A program made the translations under genes and the position numbers. A stretch of DNA of 64,000 bases from Streptomyces marokkonensis (GTDB lineage: Bacteria > Actinomycetota > Actinomycetes > Streptomycetales > Streptomycetaceae), in assembly GCF_008312835.1 (NCBI RefSeq), contig NZ_VSKS01000008.1:124001-188000 (forward strand), in the 5' to 3' direction. Shown piece by piece: positions 51,162 through 59,058 of this stretch (position 1 is the first letter of the stretch; each line of letters starts with the position of its first letter). The notes under the pieces were generated by a model that saw only the letters and a list, made by a program, of their open reading frames with translations, ran no database searches and was not told the DNA's origin.

Positions 51162-51734
51162 ATGACGGCAGCGCCGTCAGTTGCGGACGTACCGTCGTTG
51201 GCTCCCGCGCCGCCGTGGAACGGCTGGGACCACGACGATCCGCGGCCCTGGCCGTGGCCGGACGACATGGACGAGGACCTCAACGACCGCCCCGGCCCCG
51301 ACTGGCTGGACGAGACGGCCCGCCGAGTGCGCACCCGACTGCGATGCACCGCTCTGCCCGAGGTGGTCGGGCACGGCGACTTCGAGTCCCAGAACATCCG
51401 CTGGAACGGCGACAGGCTGCACGTGGTGCACGACTGGGACAGCGCGGTCGCCCGGCCCGAGGCGGCACTTGCCGGGCTGGCGGCCGCGGTCTTCCCCGCG
51501 GGCGGGCCCGAGAACCGGCCTGCGACCGTCGCCGAGACCGAGCGGTTCCTGGCCGCATACGCCCGGGCCCGCGGGCGGCACTGGACGCGTGAGGAGTCCG
51601 AGGTGGCCTGGGCCGCGGGGCTGTGGGTGCTGGCCTTCAACGCCAAGAAGGCCTCGGTCGCCCAGCCGAACGGCTCCGCCGCCACCAGGCTGGCCGAAGA
51701 AGCACCTGAGCGGCTGCGCCGCGCGGCCGCCTGA
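51162..51734 (+). pseudogene. C-terminal half of a second APH-family protein
   Basis: 190 codons starting at ATG 51162, but the frame is open further upstream and overlaps the end of the first APH gene in another frame. It contains only the C-lobe of the kinase fold: WDHDDPRPWPWPDDMDEDL, VVGHGDFESQNIRW (Brenner motif) and VVHDWDSAVARPEAALAG. The N-lobe with the ATP-binding lysine is missing, so it is probably a deletion remnant joined behind the first gene. Confidence 0.65.
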
Positions 51735-51746
51735 TCAACCGGCCTC

Positions 51747-51802
51747 GCACGGTCACTGTCAGGTGACCGTGCCCGTCACAGCCCTCGGCGAGTGGCTGTG
51801 AC
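51747..51802 (+). terminator. Two consecutive hairpins
   Basis: GCACGGTCA (51747-51755) with TGACCGTGC (51764-51772), then GTCACAGCC (51775-51783) with GGCTGTGAC (51794-51802). They directly follow the APH fragment. Confidence 0.6.
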
Positions 51803-51989
51803 CAAGGGGGGCCGCGTGCTGACGTCTCCCCGAATGCCCTGCCCCACGGCCCGGCCGGAGGTAGGGTCCGGATGTGCGTTGATCTTCCGGGCGGCGGCCC
51901 TGTGCAGCCGCAGACGGTGCAGGGCGCCTCTCGAAGCAGGGGGCCGCCCCAGCAGGCATACCCGTCATCACCTCGCGGAGATCCCCACC

Positions 51990-52781
51990 ATGACTGCTCA
52001 GCAGCCTCTCACCTACGACGCGCTCGTCGAACTCGCCACCGCTGATCCGGCCGTCGTCGGCCTCGTCCTCAAAGGTTCCCGAGCCCACGACGGCATGATC
52101 ACCCGGCACTCTGACCACGATCTGTACGTGGTCCTCGCCGACGACGCCACGACCGACCTCACCCGGCTCGCGGGCCACCGCACCGCCGAACTGGACCTCG
52201 TCATCGTCTCCCTCACCGAGTTCCGCGCAGCCGGGATGCCCGGTTTCGAACGCTACGCCCTCGCCCGCGCCCACGTCGTGCTCGACCGGCTCGACGGAGG
52301 CATCGCCCGGATCCTCGCCGACAAGGCCCGCCTGGGGGTCGATGAGGCCTTCCAAGACGCCAGTGGCTGGCTCGACGCCTACGCCAACTCGCTCTACCGC
52401 TCCGTCAAGAACCACCGGGACGGCCAGGCTCTCGCCGCTCGCCTCGACGCCGCCGACAGCATCCGGTTCCTGCTGGAGCTGCTCTTCGCTCTCGACCGTC
52501 GCCCCCGCCCCTACAACAAGTACCTGGAGTGGGAGCTCGACCAGCATCCGCTTCCGGGCTGGGACACCGACGTGTTACTCCGCGCCGTGGACCGCATCTC
52601 GGCAACGGGCGACGTATCCCTGCAGCGGCACCTGTTCACCTGTGTCGAGACGGCGGCTCGAGAGGCCGGGCACGGCGAGGTACTGGATGCGTGGGGCGAG
52701 GACCTGGACCTCATGCGACCGCAACAAGAAGACGGGGAGACTCCCTGCGGCCGTGACCCACGGTCGCAGGCGATGCCGTGA
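51990..52781 (+). CDS. Nucleotidyltransferase-fold protein
   Basis: 263 residues from ATG 51990 (GGAG 10 bases upstream). It has the Pol-beta-like nucleotidyltransferase motif VLKGSRAHDGMITRHSDHDL (Gly-Ser ... Asp-x-Asp) and a third carboxylate in ELDLVIVSL. A helical C-terminal domain follows (SIRFLLELLFALDRRPRPY). The layout recalls aminoglycoside or lincosamide nucleotidyltransferases, but the substrate is unknown. It is next to the APH genes and a Tn554-like recombinase set, so it may be transposon cargo. Confidence 0.78.
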   Translation: MTAQQPLTYDALVELATADPAVVGLVLKGSRAHDGMITRHSDHDLYVVLADDATTDLTRLAGHRTAELDLVIVSLTEFRAAGMPGFERYALARAHVVLDRLDGGIARILADKARLGVDEAFQDASGWLDAYANSLYRSVKNHRDGQALAARLDAADSIRFLLELLFALDRRPRPYNKYLEWELDQHPLPGWDTDVLLRAVDRISATGDVSLQRHLFTCVETAAREAGHGEVLDAWGEDLDLMRPQQEDGETPCGRDPRSQAMP

Positions 52782-52791
52782 CTTCCCGATA

Positions 52792-52847
52792 GGGGTCCGG
52801 CCAAGATCATCCCACTGCCGCTTTTGGGCTCACCTTGGCCGAACCCC
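52792..52847. repeat. 14-bp inverted repeat between nucleotidyltransferase and tnpC-like gene
   Basis: GGGGTCCGGCCAAG (52792-52805) and CTTGGCCGAACCCC (52834-52847), 13 of 14 paired, 28-base loop. It may be a shared terminator for the convergent genes or a relic IS end. Confidence 0.55.
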
Positions 52848-52874
52848 CGAGGGCCGGTGACGGCTGCCGGGTGG

Positions 52875-53483
52875 TCATGTGGACAGTGCGACTCCTTTGC
52901 TCTGGTTTTTGATCACCTGACGGAGGCTGGTGCGGGCGGCGGTGAGTTCGTCTTCGAGCTCGGTCACGCGGCGGGCAAGGCCGTCGGTCTCGGCGGTCTT
53001 GGCGCCGAGGAGTGCTTCCAACTCGGCTTTAGACCGGTTGAGTTCATGGACCCGGGTGGTGAGATCGACGGCACCGATCTGGTCGAGCTGCTGGCCGAGG
53101 TGGAGGCGCGCGTTGCGCTGGAGCTGGTCGCGTTCGGCGCGGAGTTTGCGGATCTCCTCGCGGGCCAGTTCGAGATCGACGCGGAGGCTGGTCAAGCTGG
53201 CCGAGTTGTCCCGCATTGAGGGGCGAGGTGGGACCTGTCCGTTGATGGCGGCCTCAACGTGTTCGCGCTCGCGCACGCCGTCGGCATAGGTGAGCCACGA
53301 AGAGACGCCGGCGGTGCGAGCGACGGCAGCGTGTGTAATCTTCTCGCCGCTCTGCTGAAGAGACCGGATCGCTTCAAGGACGCGGGCGCGCTTGGCCCGG
53401 CTGTCCCGGCGCCGGACTTCCTTCAGGACCTGCGCGGGAGTCCGGCTCTGCGCGCTCGAGTTCGTCGCCGATGACTGGGTCAC
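52875..53483 (-). CDS. DUF6262 protein, TnpC-like partner of tandem recombinases
   Basis: 202 residues from GTG 53483. An N-terminal HTH-like part (RAKRARVLEAIRSL, ITHAAVARTAGVSSWLTY) is followed by a coiled coil (REEIRKLRAERDQLQRNARL, TRRVTELEDELTAA type). The DUF6262 family is encoded after pairs of tyrosine recombinases, as TnpC is in Tn554, where it influences orientation and frequency of transposition. Its start overlaps the TnpB-like stop (GTGA). It appears intact although its two partners are broken. Confidence 0.8.
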   Translation of the reverse strand: MTQSSATNSSAQSRTPAQVLKEVRRRDSRAKRARVLEAIRSLQQSGEKITHAAVARTAGVSSWLTYADGVREREHVEAAINGQVPPRPSMRDNSASLTSLRVDLELAREEIRKLRAERDQLQRNARLHLGQQLDQIGAVDLTTRVHELNRSKAELEALLGAKTAETDGLARRVTELEDELTAARTSLRQVIKNQSKGVALST

Positions 53484-55792
53484 GAGGCGAAGGGGTCGGC
53501 GTCCATCGCCTTGGCGGTGAACCGGTCGGCCCGCAGCGAGTTGATGTGCTCCTCGATGTCAGGGAGGTAAGAAGGGTCGGGCCGGTAGAAGCCGCAGCCC
53601 GCGCACTGGAAGCGGATGGGACACGCGCTTCCGCCGGCTTTGACATTGGATGGTTCGCGGCAGTTGCCGAACGGCACTGCGACGGAGCGTGCCTCGTAGG
53701 CGGTGTTCGATGTGATTGGCGCCGGCTTGACCGAGCGGTCGACGACGTGCATCCGCATCGTGGTGACGGCCTCGCGTTTCCGCTTCAGCGAGACCTTGTA
53801 GTAGCCCATGGTGGTGCTGAAGTTCCGGTGATCCATCAAATCGCGCAGGACGTCGGGGGCGACTCCGGCGTCCGCGTGCCGCTGGGCGTAGGAGTGCCGG
53901 AAGGCATAGGGGTAGATCAGCGAGCGGTCGAAGGACAGCGGCGAACCGTCAGGGCCAGGGACGTCCGTGGTGAGGCGGGGGATGCTATCGACCCACTGCC
54001 GCAGGCTCTTGGAGAGGTTGCTGGTGCTCATGTGGGCCTGGGCGTGGTCGGCGGTGACGGCCGGGAAGAGGTAGCGGGCACTCTGGGCGGGAACGTCGAG
54101 CCGGGCTCGGATCGGCAGCCATGCCCGGATGGTGTTGGCGGTCTCCTCCTCGATCGGGAGTCGTCGGCGATGGTGCTTGCTCTTGTGGTTGTCCCAGATC
54201 AAGTCCGGCCCATCGGTGCCGTCCTTGACGCAGTTCTGGTAGAGGCTAGATCTCGCCGGGGCGGCGGCCTGTGTCTCGCAGCACGATGTAGGCGGTGCGG
54301 AACATGTGCCGGATCTGGTCCGCGGTGAGCTGCCCGTAGGCGATCTCCCTGCCGAGGAAGTCGAGGTGCTGGTCGAGCTGTGCGATAACGGGTTCGGGGA
54401 TGGCCTTTCCCTCGTTGTCCTCGTCGTCATCGTGGCCGATGTCGTGCCAGCGTTGCCGTCTGAACGAGGTGGGGACGCCGTTCATGAGGCCGGTGCGGCG
54501 GCCGAAGTCCAGCAGGCTGAACCAGCGGTTGGCCATGCCGCGCTGGGTGCCGCGCGCCATGATCTCCCCGTCCTCACGCCGTATGGCCCGGATGCCGTCC
54601 ACGACGGTGTCCATGTCCGCGCCTCCGAGGCGGCCGGGCTCGGTTCCTCCGCCGGGTCGCGCCGCGAGGCGGCCGGACGCCATGGCCGTGACCCTGACGG
54701 TGTCCCGCAAGCGAGCAGTGGCGGGATCGGTGTCCCTGGCCCAGGTCAGGGCCGGTTCACGGAGCCAGGGCTGGCTGATGGCGGTGAAGTCGATCAGGCC
54801 GCGGGTGGCCCGGCGGCGCCCCGACTTCGACTGGCTGGAGGGGATGCTGATCGCGGTCAGGTCCCAGATGTGCTTATCCGTGGGCTTGATGCCGCGCATC
54901 TCCTCGTGGCCGATGAGCAGCGTCCGGTGGAACTCCTTCACGTGGGCGTTGGTGTTGGACAAGGTGCCTTTCGATGTGAGCACCAGGAGGTCGCCGAGGT
55001 CGGTGCCCAGCAGATGGGGAAGGTGCGCGAGGGCCTTGGCCATGAGCCGGACACTGGTCGGGTCGGCCTTGGCGCCGCGCGCGTCACGCTGCTGGAGTCC
55101 GTAGAGGATCTCCCAGCGCATCACCGGTGAGAACGGGACCAGCGAGAACTGGTGGGCGTAGAGGAACGGCGTCTGCCGGGTGACCCACTCCTCGACCGGC
55201 TCGTTAGGGGCTTCACACCCGTACTTGTTGTGGTGGTAGGAGCAGAGCGTCTTGAGCCCCCACCGTTCCTGTTCGCACCGCATCACCACGCAGAGCGGGG
55301 CGCCCTCCGTACACGGTTCCGGGCCCGTGCGGGCCCAGACCTCGGTGGTGATGCCGGATTCGCGTACGGCCTTCGTGCTCCAAACCCGGTGTGCTTGATG
55401 CAGAGCCGTTGGCAGTACCTCGGCTGAGCGCATCGCTGCCCGTCGCGTTCGACGATGCAGCGAACCTGAAACCGGCCCGCCGAGCCCTTGCCCCGGTCTG
55501 GGACGTGCTGGGTGACGAACGTCGCCTCGTCCAGGCCGCTGGCCCGCCACTCTCGGATGCAGGGAGAGCACATGCCGCGGCTGTTGCTGACCGAGGCGCA
55601 GGCCACCGTCACGCACTTGTGGGCGACGGTGCGTTCGTTGTCCGTGTCTCCGTTGAAGAAGAGCGTCGCGGCGTCCCACTCGCCGGGCCGCCAGGCAGGA
55701 TCGACACGATCCCTGAGCCAGGCCGTCCATGCCTCCAGATCCAGGGCCGGTGGCGTGGCCAACAGTGTCGCGGCACTGTTCGCGGAGGTCAT
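53480..55792 (-). pseudogene. TnpB-like tyrosine recombinase, two frameshifts
   Basis: About 770 codons starting at ATG 55792 (MTSANSAATLL). An N-terminal cysteine-rich part (CSPCIREW, RYCQRLCIKH) is followed by a frame change near 55390. The long middle continues as WSTKAVRESGITTEVW to RDTGRRPGEI, which holds the first catalytic Arg, and stops by TAG near 54246. A second frame change there restores SLYQNCVKDGTDGP and the catalytic end (YAFRHSYAQRHADAG, LMDHRNFSTTMGYY) to 53480. The final part adds a zinc-finger-like CPIRFQCAGCGFY. Two indels inactivate it. Both ends overlap neighbours by 4 bp (ATGA and GTGA). Confidence 0.75.
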
Positions 55793-56240
55793 CGTGTCTC
55801 CCGACGCCGGGGGGCCGTGGACTCGACGGCGTCGCGTTTCTCGCGGTCCGTGGCGTGGAGATACGGCTGCATCGAGGATGGTGACGCGTATCCGAGGAGA
55901 TGCTGGGCAACGTCCGGCTGCACTCCGGAGCGGATCCAGGACGTAGCCGCGGAGTGCCGCAGCATGTGCGGCCGGGCCACGAATCCGGCCCGGCGGGCCA
56001 GCCGGTCGAACATGTCCTTGGCGTTGGGGTAGGTCATCGGCCGCCCCAACGGCGCCCGGAACAGGTTCACGAAGACCATGTCGGTCTCTGCCGCCTCGGG
56101 GACCCGGGCTCGCTCGTGCTGATAGTCGGCACCCTGCCCGCGTACACCCTCTCGGTGTTCGGCGACCGATCCGCCTGGCGCAGGCCGGCCAGGTAGGCAC
56201 AGCCCTCGGTGTGGATGGTGTAGTTCTCGTCGGCGATCAC
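55789..56240 (-). pseudogene. TnpA-like tyrosine recombinase with internal deletion
   Basis: The N-terminal piece VIADENYTIHTEGCAYLAGL and SPNTERVYAGR (frame from about 56240) runs directly into the C-terminal catalytic end in another frame: DMVFVNLFRAPLGRP, HMLRHSAATSWIRSG, HLLGYASPSSMQPYLHA. Some 200 or more residues with the first catalytic Arg are missing. The stop overlaps the TnpB-like ATG. It is the first gene of the tnpA-tnpB-tnpC-like order. Confidence 0.7.
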
Positions 56241-56418
56241 CCAGCGGACGCTTCCGTCCGCAGGCGAGATCGCCCTCTCCGCTTTGAAGATCACACATAC
56301 ACAACGTGACAGCGAGCTAGCGGATATCGGTGAGGCACACGAGAGGTCTACGGCCCAAACACACGTGTCATCCATTCAGCTGGACCTCTAGATAACCCTC
56401 GTCCCTCTCACTCCCCCG

Positions 56419-56826
56419 GTGCTCCTCGCTCCCCGCAGCGACCGGTACGCGATGCGGCTCGCCGTCGGTGAGCATTCCGCGCGGCATGTCCGCCGCATCG
56501 TCCGGCCGTTCCTGCGGGAGTGGGAGATGGCCGAGCTGTCCGACGACATCGAACTCGGCGTGACCGAGCTGCTCGCCAACGTCGTACGCCACGTTCCCGG
56601 CCGGCGCTGCGCGCTGCAGTTGCTGAGGCGGCCGGGTGGGGTGCGGGTGGAGGTGGCCGACGGGAGTGAGGAACCTCCGTGTGTGCCGGTCGGGTCGGCG
56701 CCGGATGCCGAGAGCGGGCGGGGGCTCGTGCTGGTGGACGCGGTGAGCGAGAAGTGGGGGGTTGATCCCCGGCCCTGTGGCGGGAAGTCGGTGTGGTTCG
56801 AGTGCGGCATCAGCACTCACGCATAA
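56419..56826 (+). CDS. RsbW-like ATP-binding (HATPase_c_2) regulatory protein
   Basis: 135 residues from GTG 56419 (ATG 56452 is possible). The GHKL fold shows ELGVTELLANVVRHVPG (N box), VEVADGS (G1) and ESGRGLVLVDAVSEKWG (G2). Small single-domain members act as anti-sigma factors or signalling kinases, and many Streptomyces copies are uncharacterised. No sigma or anti-anti-sigma gene is next to it. Confidence 0.83.
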   Translation: MLLAPRSDRYAMRLAVGEHSARHVRRIVRPFLREWEMAELSDDIELGVTELLANVVRHVPGRRCALQLLRRPGGVRVEVADGSEEPPCVPVGSAPDAESGRGLVLVDAVSEKWGVDPRPCGGKSVWFECGISTHA

Positions 56827-56868
56827 CCGGGTTTACATCCGGTGCGGGCTCGGCGACGCTCTCCTCCC

Positions 56869-57378
56869 ATGAGTGAGACGACGACGCCCGACGAGAACAA
56901 GGCACTTCTGCGTACGTTGCGAGGGCAGCGGGAGCACATCCTGGGGATGCTCGACGGGCTCGACGACGGGTCCCTGCGGCGCCCCGCGCTGCCGTCGGGC
57001 TGGAGCTGTCTCGGTCTCGTCCAGCACCTCACCATCGATGTCGAGCGGTTCTGGTTCCGGGCCGTCGCCGCCGGGGACATGGCCGTCGTCCGCAGCTACG
57101 ACGACTACACCGACGCCTGGCAGGTGGGTCCCGACGCGTCCGCCGACGCGATCCTCGCGCGGTACCGCGAGGAGTCGGCCGTGGCGGACACCGTCATCGG
57201 CACGACGCCCGCGGACAACGCCCCGGCCTGGTGGCCCCGGGAGACGCACGGGGAGCAGTTCCTGCACACCCTCCGGGATCTCGTGCTGCACGTCATCACC
57301 GAGACCGCGTGCCACGCCGGCCATCTCGACGCGGCGCGGGAGCTCATGGACGGCCGGCGCTGGCTGGTACTCACGTAG
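56869..57378 (+). CDS. DinB-family (DUF664) protein
   Basis: 169 residues from ATG 56869, no strong ribosome site. A four-helix DinB/YfiT bundle with possible metal histidines in GLVQHLTIDVERFW, LRDLVLHVITETACHAGHLD. The family includes mycothiol- or bacillithiol-dependent transferases. Downstream of the RsbW-like gene by 42 bp. Confidence 0.85.
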   Translation: MSETTTPDENKALLRTLRGQREHILGMLDGLDDGSLRRPALPSGWSCLGLVQHLTIDVERFWFRAVAAGDMAVVRSYDDYTDAWQVGPDASADAILARYREESAVADTVIGTTPADNAPAWWPRETHGEQFLHTLRDLVLHVITETACHAGHLDAARELMDGRRWLVLT

Positions 57379-57423
57379 GCACCAACCGCGTGGAACAACG
57401 CACCCGCCCTGTTCCACGTCTAC

Positions 57424-59058
57424 TTGATCGTGCCCCCTGCCGACCTCACCCTGATCCAGCACGCGGACACGGCCGTTGAGCGGGAGCGGCCCCTCCGGGG
57501 CTTCTGCCGGCGCCATCGCGTTCCGCTCATCGCGACTCTCTCCACGCTCCCCCTCCACGCCCTCTGGTGGGCCTTCCTCGCCACCGGCGGCGGGGACCTC
57601 GCGGCGCAGGAGGCGTGGGCGGACTTCGCGACCCGGCACGGGAGTTCGGCGTACAACCTGTTCTGGTACGGCGGGATGCACACGGCCAACTACAGCCTCA
57701 TATCGCCGTACTTGATGGCGGCGCTGGGGGTGCGGGGGCTCACGGTCGTCTCCGGGGTCGCCGCCACCTGGATCGCGGCCGTACTCGTACAGCGGGCCGA
57801 GCGGCGAAGACCCCTCGCGCCCGCCCTGCTCGCCGCCCTCGCATTGTGGTGCAACGTCGCCTCCGGGCGGACCACCTTCGCCCTCGGGGTCGCCTTCGGG
57901 CTCGCCGCGTGTCTGTTCCTCGGCCGGGAGAAACGTCTCGTCATCGCCGGTGCCTACGCCGCCCTCGCCACCATGGCGTCCCCGGTCGCCGGGTTGTTCC
58001 TCGCCGTCGCCGGGGGCGGGTACCTGCTCGACCGGCGGCCCCGTCGTGCCCTCGCCCTGCTGCTGCCGCCCGCCGCCGTCGTCGGGGCGACGAGCCTCCT
58101 CTTCCCCTTTCACGGTGAGCAGCTGATGCCCGCGGCCCGCATCTGGCCGCCCGTGCTCCTCGGGGTCGCCGTCGCCCTGTTCTCCCCGCCCTCCTGGCGC
58201 GTGGCCCGGTGGAGCGGCGTCGTCTACGCCGTCGGGACCGTGGCCGTGTATCTCGTGCCGTCCCCCATCGGCACGAACGTCGAGCGGCTCGCCGAGTACG
58301 CCGCGCCCGTCGTGCTCCTCACCGCGCTGCTCGCGCAGCCGCGCACGCGTGCACTGCGGCGCAGTCTGCTGGTGGCCGTCCTCGTGTTCTCCGTCGCGTG
58401 GACGGGCGAGAAGACGGTCGACGACCTCGAGGTGTCCACGACCGTTCCCGCCTGGGCCGCCCAGACCCAGGGCGTCGTCGAGGCCCTCGAAAGGCTCGGT
58501 GCCGACACGGCCCGCGTGGAGGTCGTCCCCGGGCGCGATCACCGGGAGGCCTCCGCGCTCGCGCCCCACCTCCACCTCGCGCGCGGCTGGAACCGGCAGC
58601 TCGACATGGAGCGGGCACGGCTGTTCTACGACGGGTCCTTCTCGGCCGCCTCCTACCGGGCGTGGCTGGACCGGTGGGCGGTCGGGTTCGTGGTGCTGCC
58701 GGACGGGAAGCCCGACGGGTTCGCCGAGGAGGAGGCGCGGCTGATACGGCACCGGCGGCCCGACTGGCTGCTGCCCGTCTGGCACGACGCCCACTGGCAG
58801 GTGTTCCGGGTCCGGGACGCGGTGCCGCTGGTCTCCGAGCCGGGGGCGGTCGTGCGGACCTCCGGCGCGGATCTGGTGCTGCGCGTGTCGCGGCCGGGCG
58901 CGGTGACCGTGCGGATCGCGTACTCGCCCTGGCTGCGCAGTGACGGCGGGTGTCTGGGCCGCGAGGGCGGGTTCACGCGGCTCACCGTGCCGGCGCCGGG
59001 CGAGTACCGGATCAGCTCGGAGTACGGTCCTTGGCCTGAGCCGACGGCTCGCTGCTGA
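57424..59058 (+). CDS. Integral membrane protein, GT-C mannosyltransferase-like
   Basis: About 544 residues from TTG 57424; GTG 57430 is equally likely. Ten or so hydrophobic helices (LIATLSTLPLHALWWAFLAT to RRSLLVAVLVFSVAWTG) precede a soluble C-terminal domain of about 180 residues (ARVEVVPGRDHREA, VGFVVLPDGKPDGFAEEEAR). The shape resembles GT-C glycosyltransferases, but no DxD or D-E loop was identified with certainty. Its 3' end overlaps the convergent GT87/PAP2 gene by 47 bp. Confidence 0.75.
   Translation: MIVPPADLTLIQHADTAVERERPLRGFCRRHRVPLIATLSTLPLHALWWAFLATGGGDLAAQEAWADFATRHGSSAYNLFWYGGMHTANYSLISPYLMAALGVRGLTVVSGVAATWIAAVLVQRAERRRPLAPALLAALALWCNVASGRTTFALGVAFGLAACLFLGREKRLVIAGAYAALATMASPVAGLFLAVAGGGYLLDRRPRRALALLLPPAAVVGATSLLFPFHGEQLMPAARIWPPVLLGVAVALFSPPSWRVARWSGVVYAVGTVAVYLVPSPIGTNVERLAEYAAPVVLLTALLAQPRTRALRRSLLVAVLVFSVAWTGEKTVDDLEVSTTVPAWAAQTQGVVEALERLGADTARVEVVPGRDHREASALAPHLHLARGWNRQLDMERARLFYDGSFSAASYRAWLDRWAVGFVVLPDGKPDGFAEEEARLIRHRRPDWLLPVWHDAHWQVFRVRDAVPLVSEPGAVVRTSGADLVLRVSRPGAVTVRIAYSPWLRSDGGCLGREGGFTRLTVPAPGEYRISSEYGPWPEPTARC

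Noticed and set aside
51789-51804. A 16-base exact match to the 3' end of the IS5-type transposase at 2659-2674 (CGAGTGGCTGTGACCA), suggesting a second IS remnant.
   Set aside because: The match is part of a self-pairing hairpin (GTCACAGCC/GGCTGTGAC), is short, and no transposase sequence continues upstream. Chance similarity in GC-rich DNA cannot be excluded.
53480-55792. Programmed frameshifting in the TnpB-like recombinase gene.
   Set aside because: Two separate frame changes without slippery sequences and a deleted TnpA next door fit decay better.
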